A DNA stretch of 64,000 nucleotides, from positions 41,001-105,000 of the forward strand of contig JAIQDT010014645.1 of the NCBI GenBank assembly GCA_021521415.1. The letters are read 5' to 3'. This DNA is from Bidens hawaiensis (Eukaryota; Streptophyta; Magnoliopsida; Asterales; Asteraceae). Each line of letters opens with the position of its first letter. Positions within the stretch are counted from its first letter, which is position 1. Below, piece by piece: positions 1-10,389 of this stretch. A model generated the notes under the pieces. The model did not search any database. It was given only the letters and a program-made list of their open reading frames with translations, and had not been told where the DNA came from. The position numbers and the translations under genes were made by a program.

Positions 1-2429
1 GTTTGATATCTACTAACGCGTACGATGCCTGCGTCAAGGAGTTCCTTGACTTGGGTTCTACACGCGTTAGTTTGTTCTGGCCCCATTACTCTGCGCTTTT
101 GTACGATTGGCGTAACAGCCGGATCGCATTTGAGCTTATGCTCTGCCTTACTTCGGGGTACACCAGTCATGTCAGCTGGTGTCCACGCGAAGATGTCAGC
201 GTTTTTCTGTAATAAGCGCTTGAGTAAGGTGCGTGTGGGATCAACAACTGTTGGGCCAATGGAAACGGCCTGGTCAGGGTATTTGCCGTTGAAGGCCCAT
301 CTTTCTGGTTCGGTGATGGTTGGTTTAGCCATCTTTGGTTTGGGTTTAGATGAGACAGATGCGATGCATACCTGGGGAATGCCGGTGATCATCGCTACAC
401 CCTCAGCTGTTGGCCATCCCATCATGCCGTGGACTGAGGATACCACGGCGTTGAATCTTGCCATCCCGTCTCTTCCGAAGAGAATGTCGTATGTGTGGTG
501 TGGCTTCCTCATTACGACAAAATCCACGTCTTCTGTGCGTGAGTGATTCCCGTCCGTAAGAGTGAAGGGGAAAGATAGGATACCCAGGGGGGTGTTTGTG
601 CTGCCATCGAACCCTTCCATCGAGGCGTAGATCGTTTCCAGGCGTTCCTTGTCTTCGTCATCTAGCTTGTCGAAGAACTGCCTGTACATTACCGTTGACG
701 AGGCGCCGTTGTCAGCAAGAGTGCGAGAAGTGATGTAGTGCCCCAGCTGGCTTTTGATGACGATAGGGCCTTCTTTGCTGGGTCCTCCTGGCACTCGCGG
801 GAAGCGCACCTCAGCTTCCTTCCACGCGCATGGTTCTGTCGTTCGCCTTTTTCTTCCTCTGATCTTACCATGAACCATGTTGATGCTGATGTCAACGGGC
901 TTTCGTCCGTTGCCTCTGTACCGGTTATCATTCCTTCCTCCCTTCTTGATTGATGCCACAAGGTGTGCAAGTCTTCCATCCTTGACGAATGTTTCAACAA
1001 TATCCTTCAAGGATGTACACTCTTCCGTACTATGACCTTTTGTCCCGTGGAAGTCACAGGATTTGCTCTGATCCGCATTAGGTCGCTGCCGGATCATTGG
1101 AGCTTTTGGCCATGGTAGTTTTTCAGTGGCAAATATCTCCGTGACGCTTTTGGTGAGTGGCGTCCACCGGTGTTTTCGGCTTGAAGGGTGTGTGTTATCT
1201 CTTCCGCCAACAAGAGGGTGAGAGCTGGATGAGGTGTCAAAGTTTACCCTTGACTGCCAAATACCTAGCTTCCTCTTTTTGTTCTGCCGGGCGATCCGAA
1301 CATTGTTTTCTCTAGTCCTTTGCGTGTAGAGGTGTGTACTCTGGGGAAGATCCCTTCCCAGTTGCTTCTCCGTCTCGGCAAAGCGCTTGGCCGCCGTCAT
1401 GATGGCATCCCATGTGGATGGCATGCCGTCCTTACCCGTCAATGTGCGGATAAGCTCTGGGTATTCGGCGCCCTGGATGAAAGCGGCGCGAACAAGATCT
1501 TCACTTATGTTGCCCAGACTTAGCTTTTTGGAGTTGAAGCGAGTGATGAAGTCTAGTAAAGATTCATCCTCCTCTCTAACGCAGTTGAGGATCGTCCACT
1601 GTTCTTCAGTATATTTCCTTTGTTGGCTGAAGTGTTGGCTGAACTTGTTCTGAAAGTCCGCCCAATCATAGATGTGGTGGACCGGTAAACGATCGAACCA
1701 TGCCCTGGCCGCTCCAACCAGAGTCATCTGGAACATATAACACCACGTGGGTTCCGTCCAGTTACTGACGGTTGCCCCCGCAATGAATCTGTTCAAGTGG
1801 TCGTCTGGGGCGGATAGACCATCATAAGTGCCGATGTTGGACATTTGTTTGGCACTTCTCGGGGCGATTGCTTCCGCAATGTCCCTTGCAAACTTTGACT
1901 TTCCTGCATTTGCAGCAGTTGGTCTAAAGGTTTTGGAGAAGTCACGCGGGTTTCTCTCCGCATTCGTTGGTTTAAAGGCTTCCCCAAAATTCCTTGTCGG
2001 TTGGAAGTCCGTTTCCTTACGCTTCCCTTTTGCCTTATGGCGAGGGTTTGCGTCGGTATCGGATTCTTCCCGCTCATCGTCTGAGTACTCGCACTCACTG
2101 TTCATATTGAGATGGCGAGTACTGCCGAATTCGTCAGCCTGTTGAAGTGAACGCAAGCGTTCATCCAACTCAGCTTGGAACTCTTTCTGACGTGCTTCGG
2201 CCCACGCCTTAACTTGATCTAGTGTTTGGCGAGGGACCCTCGTCCGTTTCTCCAACTGGGCATCAGTGAACCCCAGTGAAATATTGTTTACTGCACTTGT
2301 CCCGGCTTGGGTAACCGGGGTAGTGTTCGTAAAATTTGTATAACCGCCGGTGTTCCCAGTTGCTGGGGTTGGGGTCACCGGGGTTTCTTGGTCACTTACT
2401 GGCCTTGGGACCGGAGTAACGTTAACCAT
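1..2429 (-). CDS. Ty3/gypsy gag-pol polyprotein, 5' part (Tat-like)
   Basis: I read every codon from the ATG at 2429 to the window edge and found no stop, so about 809 codons are open and the ORF continues outside. In order: a proline-rich N-terminus; a retrotransposon gag domain from about residue 195 (motif YDGLSAPDDHLNRF); a zinc knuckle at about residue 458 (CDFHGTKGHSTEEC, CX2HX4HX4C type); an aspartic protease with DNGAS at about residue 573; and the linker DIFAWTPADMTGVP leading into the start of reverse transcriptase (KELLDAGI). This order and linker are typical of Ty3/gypsy elements of the Tat group. The two minus-strand ORFs near 689-1000 and 1793-2098 are out of frame with it. High GC compared with the flank and an open frame suggest a young insertion. 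RT, RNase H and integrase lie beyond the edge. Confidence 0.93.
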   Translation of the reverse strand, partial: MVNVTPVPRPVSDQETPVTPTPATGNTGGYTNFTNTTPVTQAGTSAVNNISLGFTDAQLEKRTRVPRQTLDQVKAWAEARQKEFQAELDERLRSLQQADEFGSTRHLNMNSECEYSDDEREESDTDANPRHKAKGKRKETDFQPTRNFGEAFKPTNAERNPRDFSKTFRPTAANAGKSKFARDIAEAIAPRSAKQMSNIGTYDGLSAPDDHLNRFIAGATVSNWTEPTWCYMFQMTLVGAARAWFDRLPVHHIYDWADFQNKFSQHFSQQRKYTEEQWTILNCVREEDESLLDFITRFNSKKLSLGNISEDLVRAAFIQGAEYPELIRTLTGKDGMPSTWDAIMTAAKRFAETEKQLGRDLPQSTHLYTQRTRENNVRIARQNKKRKLGIWQSRVNFDTSSSSHPLVGGRDNTHPSSRKHRWTPLTKSVTEIFATEKLPWPKAPMIRQRPNADQSKSCDFHGTKGHSTEECTSLKDIVETFVKDGRLAHLVASIKKGGRNDNRYRGNGRKPVDISINMVHGKIRGRKRRTTEPCAWKEAEVRFPRVPGGPSKEGPIVIKSQLGHYITSRTLADNGASSTVMYRQFFDKLDDEDKERLETIYASMEGFDGSTNTPLGILSFPFTLTDGNHSRTEDVDFVVMRKPHHTYDILFGRDGMARFNAVVSSVHGMMGWPTAEGVAMITGIPQVCIASVSSKPKPKMAKPTITEPERWAFNGKYPDQAVSIGPTVVDPTRTLLKRLLQKNADIFAWTPADMTGVPRSKAEHKLKCDPAVTPIVQKRRVMGPEQTNACRTQVKELLDAGIVRVSRYQ

Positions 2430-2480
2430 TTCTTCAGAAATTTTGAAAAAACTAAGAATTAGTTCTAGCTTTTATGCACG

Positions 2481-2490
2481 GATGGCGCCA
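2481..2490 (-). promoter_or_regulatory. primer binding site of the left gypsy element
   Basis: On the minus strand TGGCGCCATC lies one base inside the LTR end. TGGCGCC complements the 3' end of a tRNA ending in GGCGCCA. A second gypsy element in this window has the same TGGCGCC start (42732). Only the first 7-8 bases fit well, so the exact tRNA is not assigned. Confidence 0.6.
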
Positions 2491-2491
2491 A

Positions 2492-3546
2492 TGAAGAAAC
2501 ACTAATCGACCCCCGGGCAGATTACGGATAATCTGGGGGTTAAATAGATGTTTCCCACGAGGATGAGGTCCAGCAGAGAAGGTTGTTCTTCAGGTGACCT
2601 GCAAAACAGACACCGTAAGCTCGTCACTGAGAAGGGGGGGGTTCCTCCTTGTGACCACCCTCCGGCGTGAGAATCAGACTAGATTGCTCTGAATATAAGT
2701 GTATATTAAGAGATTGCTAGATAAGATAACGGAATATCAGATGATGTCCTTACCATTCCAAGGTGTTGGAGTATTTATAGCCGAAGGTAGGTTTCCTAGA
2801 AGGTACAGCCGGCTGAATAGTATTCCTGTTCTACCAACAGTGGGCTACGCTCAAGCCATGCTGGTTGGTGGATAGGCTGCGGCCTACAGTGACAAGGTCG
2901 GCTGTTTACTGTTCCTTTACTGCCGGCTATGCACTGTTCCACCAACTGTAGGCTGCGCACGTCCCACAGTAAGGGTTGGTGAGTAGGCAGCGGCTAATAG
3001 TGACAAACAGTACTAGAGGGTGCTCCTCCTCGTACTGTTGTCGGTGAGCTGTCACCCTGTGATTGGTTCATGGGTGTCTCTGGTCAGATCGTCTGTTTTG
3101 CCCATACCTTGGTAGGTATAGTACAAAAGATCTTCCAGAAGCATACGGACTGGCTCATTTGGGCGGGAGTATTCCCGCCTTGCTCATTCCTTCAGGTGAC
3201 TACTGAAGTAGCAATAGTGCCTTGTGCGTGTAAGCCTTGCTATCAGTGCGGGTAGCCTTCCCTGATGGGTTGTATCCGCAACTGCGGGAACAAGCGGGGT
3301 ACTTCACCATTGGGAGGCTTTCCCTGCGGGTACAGCTGGCGTACTGCGCGTAAGGTCTTCTCTGAGCATGGTGGGTCCTGCGGAAGCAGTTGGTCGTTGC
3401 GCAGACGTCCATGTTCAAGGTGAGTTCTTGCGGGTCCAACTGGGCTCTGCTGGGACCTACCTCTTCACTGATCCTTTTTGAATGTGATTGTATAGTTTTA
3501 CCTACACTGCGTACGGTTTTATACTTTGTAACGCGTGTGGTTTTCA
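2492..3546 (-). mobile_element. 5' LTR of the left gypsy element
   Basis: The LTR begins (plus-strand view) with TGAAGAAACAC directly beside the primer site. It contains TATAAATA on the minus strand at 2772-2779, a plausible promoter for the gag-pol ORF. The far end is not certain; I place it at TTTTCA near 3546, where GC-rich sequence changes abruptly to AT-rich DNA and the TGAA/TTCA ends pair. The other LTR is outside the window, so the border and target duplication cannot be tested here. Confidence 0.6.
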
Positions 3547-4639
3547 TAGTGAATCTATATACTGCGCATGATAATGTAAGTTTATTGTGTTAAATCTAAA
3601 AGTAATATGTATTATGTGTGTATACTATGTGAGTTCATGTGATCTGATTAAGTGTTGGGTTATGTGAGTTCATGTGTGGGTCAGTATCCATTTTTGTGTA
3701 GGAATGTGTAACTTAACATAATAAAGTGTGTAGGTAATTTGTATTTTGTGTAGGTCTATGTTAGTTCATGTATATTAGTGCTTGTGATTATGTGTAGGGA
3801 CTATGTATGGCAAACTTAAAAATATGTAATTATGTTACTTAATTATAACCTAAAAACTACAAGCGTAGGTAGATCAGTAGTATATGTGTAGGTTTAATTT
3901 GATATTTATGTATATTAAAACTTATTTTTGCCTAAATGATTTTTGAACAGTGTAGGTATTTGTGTCATTTGGGAAAATTAGTACACAAATTGTTAAAATT
4001 TCAATGTTCGTTCTAAACATCACTGGGACTTTTGTTTGTGAAGAACTATTAATTTACATGTTTGATTTGTATGTGTTGGTAATAAGTAAATTGATTTTGG
4101 GTTTACTAAAAAATAGAGTTTATTTGGCATTATGTGGATTTTAATCTCTATTTGTTTTATATGTTGTGACATGTATTAGGTGTGTAGGAATGTTCATGGA
4201 CTTATATACAGACTATATAGTATGTCAAACAAGCTAATACTTGAACCAGTGATGTGTGTAACTGAGGCATCCTAAAAGACCGGTAGACTTTTTTTTACCT
4301 AATGGATCCTTACAAAATAGAAAATTATGACGTTACATGCAGTTTTCATTCAAATAGGAAACCATTTTATGATAGTTCTCGGCTTTCGTGCTTTGACGGT
4401 GCCCCACAAGCGGTGAAGCATATGGTTGAATTCGATGCAAAGCAAAGATTGATTTGTACTTGATATGATACAGGCTGCTCTTGGTGTTCGAGTTTGCGAT
4501 CTACCTACTTAATGCTTTCCAAATGGTGCATTTATCAACCAAAAGGCTCACAACTGCACAATTTATCTCTCTTTAGTCCTAGCATCAAGCTACTAGACAC
4601 GCTCAACTTGCAAAGCATATTACTCATTTATATATCATT
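3547..4639. other. AT-rich intergenic stretch
   Basis: T-rich DNA in which TGTGTAGGT-like words recur (about 3600-4200), with only short open frames. I see no gene or element border. Confidence 0.5.
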
Positions 4640-4647
4640 CTTTTTAT

Positions 4648-5163
4648 CAGGGGTGCAAACGAGACGAGCCGAGCCGAGCCCAAGCTCGACTAGGCTCAAG
4701 CTCGGCTCGTTTAGCTTACACAGAGCTCGAGCTCGGCTCGATTCGAGCTCTATTTTCAAAGCTCAAGCTCGGCTCGTGAGTAAATTTTCGAGCTCGGGCT
4801 CGGCTCGTTTACTATATATCAATTATTTTTTATATAATTATAATTATTTATATATAATTTTTTTCTATTATAACTTTATGTATAAAATAATATATATTAT
4901 TTAGTTATTTCTATTTATTTTTTCATAATGTTATATATATTAATTAATAATTATTAAATATATATGTTAAAAAATTATAAAAATGGCAAGCTCGTTTAAG
5001 CTCGCGAGCCGACTCGAGCTCGATAAGTGAAGCTCGGGCTCGGGCTCGTTTATTAAACGAGCTTATTTTTAGGCTCGAGCTTGGACTCGGGCTTGATTAA
5101 GCTCGGCTCGATCGAGCTTTTTAACGAGCCGATCTCGAGTAGCTCGGCTCATTTGCACCCCTA
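4648..5163. mobile_element. hAT-type non-autonomous element with 8-bp TSD
   Basis: The ends are CAGGGGTGCAAA (left) and, read inward from the right, TAGGGGTGCAAA. Perfect 8-bp copies CTTTTTAT flank it at 4640-4647 and 5164-5171, the size expected for hAT transposition. The inner arms are rich in CGAGCTCG and GAGCCGAGC words and the middle is AT-rich; there is no transposase. Related arm sequence recurs near 34340-34450, 35230-35330 and 48240-48330. Confidence 0.88.
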
Positions 5164-5171
5164 CTTTTTAT

Positions 5172-5910
5172 TCAATGAGTTCTCTCTAAACTATTTAGCT
5201 ATTCATATTTTAAATGTTGTTACTTGTTAGTTAGGATAGCAATTGATTATTTTTTAATCACTAACTTGTTGCAATTGCATAATTATCAAGGTAAAACACT
5301 TGGATGAGAAGTCATAAAATCCTAGAAATTTAACTATCTTTCACCTTCTATAATTATTATGTAAATGACAAAAAAAGGTATTTTCAGTTCAATATATTTT
5401 TGTTTGATAATTAAAACGTCGTTATCAAATCATCCATTACGACCGTTTCAAACCAAACATCACATCTGAAGTTCACGCATCGTGAATTACAAAGTACGTT
5501 AAGAGATTACGATAAAGAACTGGTCTTCTCTTCGGCTCTTTATTCCATGATATTCCTTTAATATACACAAATATCATTTTTGTTTTATTTATATTCCTTA
5601 AACTATAAGTATGCGTATTTGTGCTTACTTGGACAAAATTGAAAGTAGGACAACTCTTTGTTTAGTACTACCATAATAAATAATTGAAGGTAGGGCAATG
5701 CTTTATTTAGTACTACCATAATAAATACTTATTCGACGTAACACTCTATAATCTGATAAAATTATTTATTAATACTTAAGATAGATTTGTAATATGGTTA
5801 TTGGTTAGAGATATTTTGTTTCACGTCATACCATTTTTCTTTATTGTAATATTGTTAATCTTATTCCCTCTCTTACAAACTTAATGGACCTATTCTCATT
5901 GAAAGATATT
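5172..5910. other. intergenic DNA, no gene seen
   Basis: AT-rich. A short motif around GTAGGACAACTCTTTG/GTAGGGCAATGCTTTA is repeated near 5645 and 5690. Nothing codes. Confidence 0.45.
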
Positions 5911-6308
5911 GGGTATGTTTGGCAAAACTAGAGGGTAGCTGTAGCTGGAAGTTAGTGGCTGGTGGCTTTAAACTGGTAGCGTAGTTTTTTAGATATATTT
6001 AGATGTTTGGAAGAGTAGCTGGAGCTTTTAATAAAATATATAAAATGACCAAAATGAGCATAACTAAAAAATATAATAGTAAATGTATATATTTTGGAAG
6101 GCTATTTAAGTAAATTAAAATGCTAAAAGCTTGCAGCTTTTTCTAAATGATACTAGTAGGAGCTTCAAGCTTTAAGCTTTTTCTCATGACCTAAAAGCTT
6201 CAAGCTCATTCAACTAAACAAGGTTTTTAATTAAGTATGAGTTTTTTCTTAAAAGGGGTGGGCAACTCGGGCGACCGGCCCCTAAAAGCTCTCTGCCAAA
6301 CATGCCCT
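5911..6308. mobile_element. MITE-like element with GGGTATGTTTGGCAAAA ends
   Basis: The left end GGGTATGTTTGGCA and the right end, read inward, GGGCATGTTTGGCA form terminal inverted repeats. The inside is rich in AGCTT words (AAAAGCTTGCAGC, AAGCTTTAAGC). The same family occurs at 38624-38967 and 38971-39938. I could not define a target duplication. Confidence 0.65.
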
Positions 6309-7260
6309 TAGTAGAGACTGGAGAGTCCGTTTAGACAAACTCACTTTCTAAAAAATTAGTTCAAAAATAACAAAAGTAAACAAGAGATGGGTGACTCACG
6401 TGTGAATCTAAAATTATATAAAAGGGGTTTTGGTTTTCAAATGACATCGTCTTGTAATGAATTTGAAGCAAGAGTCTAAAATAGTGTATTAAAACATATT
6501 ATAACAATTCACAGAGTCGGCTGGAGGGCTGGGCAATCCGGGTGACCGGTCGAGGCATTTAATTTTGGGACACAAATTATATATATATATTTTTAAATTT
6601 TTTTTTCATAAAATAAGTACAAATCTTAATCTGGGCCTAATCTTTTTTTAGCCATAACCTGTTTGAGATATTAGACCTACGAATCTTTTTATTTTGTTAC
6701 CCGTTAGGGCATACGAGCCTTTTTATTTTAGCACGGCCAAGACCTATAAATTGTCAGAGAGACAATTTATAATTAATATTCATCAAATATCAAATCTTTA
6801 AACTTGGATGTATTATCGTAAATGTTTGACATGCCATATTAAAAACACAAGTAAAAAATCATTGCAACACCAGATTAAACTTTCAAGGTTTCACACACAA
6901 CTTTATGGTTTTGTCACCCCACTAGATACATATGCGTTGTAATTCATTCGTAATTACAATTGATGTGACACAAATTTATAATTAAGATTGTATCATTGTA
7001 TCAAACTAAGTAGTGTTAAAAATGTATTCTTTTTCACAAAAGTATACAACAAAACAAGACATATTCTAGAAGTTACGAAACAAGTTAAAAAAACAACGAA
7101 ACAGTGGTTAAAACATTCGAGAAGGAAAATTTGATAAAATTATGTATGTATATTAAATTAACTAATAATAATATATTGCCTACAGATATTATAAAATATT
7201 CCTTAATTTGTCGATATTATTCCGTATAAATAACAATAATCATAATAATAATGTAACACG
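6309..7260. other. AT-rich intergenic stretch upstream of the F-box gene
   Basis: Simple AT-rich DNA with a short TA run near 6570. No ORF or element border is visible. Confidence 0.4.
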
Positions 7261-7420
7261 CACGCACGTACCACATGTGGCAAACAAATGGAAGCCTACG
7301 AAAACACGCATAACGTCACGTCACACTCTGAGCAACTAAACACATATCATATCATATCCCTAAATAATTTCACTATTTCCTTTCCCCCAAATTATTATAT
7401 TAATTCACGTCTCGTATCAG
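7261..7420 (+). promoter_or_regulatory. probable promoter and first untranslated exon of the F-box/kelch gene
   Basis: The palindrome CCACATGTGG (7271-7280) and the double ACGTCACGTCAC (7313-7324) are G-box/bZIP-like sites. A pyrimidine-rich stretch follows, then a good donor at 7420/7421 (GTATCAG|GTAATT). The matching acceptor is at 8914-8915. The transcription start is not determined. Confidence 0.45.
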
Positions 7421-8915
7421 GTAATTAATTACTTTGTTTTAATTTCATTTTAGGGTTTTGTTTCATGCTTGTTGCGGATTTGATCGGATCTTGTTTATGT
7501 ATGTCTCGTGGGATTTGTTAGGGTTCAATTCGTTTATCTGGATGGATGCATGGTTGTTAGGTCCAAATTCATTGATTGAATTCGTGTTTTCCGATGTTAA
7601 TTTCACTGTTAATGTATAATTGAAATTGAAAATTGAATTGGTTGCTTCTGTCTTCAACTGTTGATGGTATGTTAGGTGTTTGTGATCTAGAGTAGAAAAG
7701 GTATTCCAATCTTCGATTCCAGGACTTTTCACGAGCCAGGGCAAGCGCGGGCCCGGTTAGGTAATAAACTGAGCTGGCTCGGCTCCGGTGGCGGCCCTTG
7801 AGAATTCACGTGCCCCAGCTGAGCTGGAAAAATTATATACCATAGGCCTTAACGAACTAAATAATGTAAGCTAACTTTTTCTTAAATGACAATTGAAGTT
7901 ATAGCAATAAACATAACAATTAGCAAAATCATGGTATTAGAATGAGTTTATCACGGCACTGGGGTTATAAGTGTTTGGGTATTACACATCAAACGATTTA
8001 CAATGAAGTGGCAGGTAAGCGGGCAACAAGCTGCGCCACAACCCCCTTTTGGATAGCAAACCCAATCCTACTAAAAACAAAGTTTTGATTCTTATGAGCC
8101 GATAAATTGCTATGCATGACTTTTTGAACTCTATTTAGAAGGTCCACGGCATCTGGAGCTAAGTAACCAAAAGTGTCAAAGGAAAGGGGATAAACACGTG
8201 TTGATTCTCCAAACAAGCTTTCTCATGTTTAACAACCTTACCCGAGGCCGCCTTCAATGCTGCCTGACAAGCAACAAACCCATTGTCCCTTAGCCCAACA
8301 AGGGGGGAGACTCCTGTGAGATCCACACAAGCGTGTTTCCCCCCTACCCACTTAAAAACAAGAATATCGGCCGGTCGTAACGTAGATCTTCCTTCAAGAG
8401 GATCCGTAAGAAAGTTTACGGGAGCCTCCTTTTTAGCTGAAATTCCGGCCCGTTTAAGAACATCGCATAGAACATCCCTCACCAAATCATGTCTGTATTT
8501 AAACCCAGGTAACTCTTTGCAATGAATTGCGTGCTCGCCAAAAGAATCCAAACAGACCTTGTGGCAAACTGGGCATGGCTCATCTACCGGGAACAAAGGG
8601 TGCCCTTTGAAAAGGGTGCTCCGGCCGGGTGCCCACATTGCATGCCCCTTGCCTTACTAGGGTCGGATTTGAAACCGAGCTGAAAATCTGAGCTCCGGCT
8701 CTGCTCGAATTTGACTGGATACAGCATTTTAGTAGTGATACAACTATTAGGTTTCCTTGTTCCTGGAGATAAAGTGGGGGTTATTGTTTTGCAACTTTTG
8801 ATTTGCGTTTCAAAGTACTGTAGATCTAGATTCTTGTGGTGGTTAGTTTTTGTTTAACAAGAAATAGAATATGATTGAGATATAAGAGTCTGAATCCAAT
8901 ACTCTTTCATTTCAG
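7421..8915 (+). other. 5' UTR intron of the F-box/kelch gene
   Basis: It starts GTAATT and ends in CTTTCATTTCAG, leaving a 55-base untranslated exon (8916-8970) before the ATG. It contains an inserted retroelement fragment (7998-8638) flanked by GC-rich repeat arms. Inferred from splice signals only. Confidence 0.5.
7998..8638 (-). pseudogene. fragment of a reverse-transcriptase-linked C-terminal domain
   Basis: A 159-codon minus ORF (8638-8159) has a Cys/His cluster (CPVCHKVC...GEHAIHC), then GFKYRHDLVRD and a pattern E...RPADILVF...HACVDLTGVS. This looks like the zinc-binding plus PD-(D/E)XK-type nuclease tail found behind some non-LTR-type reverse transcriptases (inference from family pattern). 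The sequence goes on in another frame (SFDTFGYLAPDAVD..., down to 7998), so there is a frameshift near 8180. No RT domain remains next to it. It sits in the intron of the oppositely oriented F-box gene. Confidence 0.6.
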
Positions 8916-8970
8916 GCAATCTTATACAGATCACGACGATTAGTCAAATATCAGTTAAACCGTCATTTTG

Positions 8971-10389
8971 ATGGGAGGTTTATTAAGCAAAAACAGCTGC
9001 AAACCAACTGAAACCATACATGTTCCAAATGGTGACTCCTGCAAGAGGCAGAAAATATTATCAAGCTTTTGGGATGATAAGCCTCGGTTAATCCCCATTC
9101 TTCCTGATGAAATCTCACTAGAAATTCTTGCTAGACTTCCGAGAATCTGCTATTTGAACGTGAAAGCAGTATCACGAAGCTGGAAAGCTGCAGTAACAAG
9201 TTCTGAAATTTACAAAGTTAGGAAAGAATTAGGCACCACAGAAGAATGGCTCTATGTTTTGACCAAAAACCAAGGCGATAAACTTTTCTGGCACGCATTG
9301 GACCCGGTTTCCAACAAATGGCAAAGATTGCCACCTGTTCCTAACGTGCATTCAGAAGATGATTATAAAAACGGGCTGTCGGGTTCTCGTATGTGGAACA
9401 TGGTGGGATCAAGTATCAGGATTGCAGATGCTGTGAGAGGATGGCTTGGACGAAAGGACGGTTCAGATCAAATCCGGTTTTGTGGGTGTGCAATTGGAGC
9501 CGTTGATGGCTATATTTACATGATTGGAGGGTTCAATAAAGCTTCTGCTATGAACTGCGTTTGGAGATACGACCCGGTTTCAAATTCTTGGAGTGAAGCA
9601 AATTCTATGTCAGTTGGTAGAGCTTATTGCAAAACGGGCGTGCTGAACAATAAGTTATATGTCGTTGGGGGCGTTAGCCGCGGCCGTGGCGGTTTAACAC
9701 CGCTACAGTCAGCAGAGGTGTTTGACCCACAAACCGGGTTATGGTCTGAAATACCAAATATGCCCTTTTCAAAAGCTCAAGTGTTACCGACCGCGTTTTT
9801 AGCAGATTTGCTTAAACCGATTGCAACTGGATTGACATCTTACAGAGGGAAATTATATGTTCCTCAAAGTTTATATTGCTGGCCTTTTTTTGTTGATGTT
9901 GGTGGTGAAGTTTATGACCCGGAAACTGATTTGTGGGCCGACATGCCTATGGGTATGGGTGAAGGGTGGCCCGCTAAACAAGCAGGGACTAAATTGAGTG
10001 TGATTGTCGATGGTGATCTGTACGCGTTGGACCCTTCTACTTCATTAGAAAGTGCTAAAATTAAGGTTTATGATCATCAAGATGATTCCTGGAAAGTGGT
10101 TGAAGGTGATATACCAATTTGTGACTTTGCTGAGTCAGAATCGCCATATTTGCTAGCTGGTTTGTTAGGAAAGCTTCATGTTATTACTAAAGATGGTAAT
10201 AATAATATTGCGGTTATGCGGGCTGATAAACGAAATGATCTGATGACATCAGCAGGTGAAGAAGGAGAAGGTGAAGGTGAAGGGACATCTGGATCGGTAA
10301 GAGTGCCGGTATCAAATATTTGGAATGTGATTGCTTCCAGGAACTCGGGATCTACCGAGCTTGTGAGTTGTCAAAATCTTAATATATAA
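8971..10389 (+). CDS. F-box/kelch-repeat protein (At1g22040-like)
   Basis: 472 codons in one exon. An F-box at about residues 42-87 (IPILPDEISLEILARLP...VSRSWKAAV) would dock to SKP1 in an SCF ubiquitin ligase. Kelch repeats run from about residue 165 to 400 (VDGYIYMIGG, NNKLYVVGG, YRGKLYVPQS), probably one beta-propeller that binds a substrate. A Gly/Glu-rich stretch (EEGEGEGEGTSG) precedes the C-terminus. I use the ATG at 8971; the TTG just before it is not needed. The N-terminus MGGLLSKN has glycine at 2 and serine at 6, so it may be myristoylated. Overall build matches the Arabidopsis At1g22040 type; the substrate is unknown. A 5' UTR intron is likely (7421-8915). No defects seen. Confidence 0.93.
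   Translation: MGGLLSKNSCKPTETIHVPNGDSCKRQKILSSFWDDKPRLIPILPDEISLEILARLPRICYLNVKAVSRSWKAAVTSSEIYKVRKELGTTEEWLYVLTKNQGDKLFWHALDPVSNKWQRLPPVPNVHSEDDYKNGLSGSRMWNMVGSSIRIADAVRGWLGRKDGSDQIRFCGCAIGAVDGYIYMIGGFNKASAMNCVWRYDPVSNSWSEANSMSVGRAYCKTGVLNNKLYVVGGVSRGRGGLTPLQSAEVFDPQTGLWSEIPNMPFSKAQVLPTAFLADLLKPIATGLTSYRGKLYVPQSLYCWPFFVDVGGEVYDPETDLWADMPMGMGEGWPAKQAGTKLSVIVDGDLYALDPSTSLESAKIKVYDHQDDSWKVVEGDIPICDFAESESPYLLAGLLGKLHVITKDGNNNIAVMRADKRNDLMTSAGEEGEGEGEGTSGSVRVPVSNIWNVIASRNSGSTELVSCQNLNI

Noticed and set aside
25..546. 173-codon plus-strand ORF
   Set aside because: It is the antisense of the gag-pol frame, which carries recognisable protease and RT-linker motifs.
1793..2145. Overlapping ORFs on both strands in the gag N-terminus
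   Set aside because: Shadows of the continuous minus-strand frame starting at 2429.
8968..8970. TTG as start of the F-box gene
   Set aside because: The ATG at 8971 follows at once and gives the expected MGG start.
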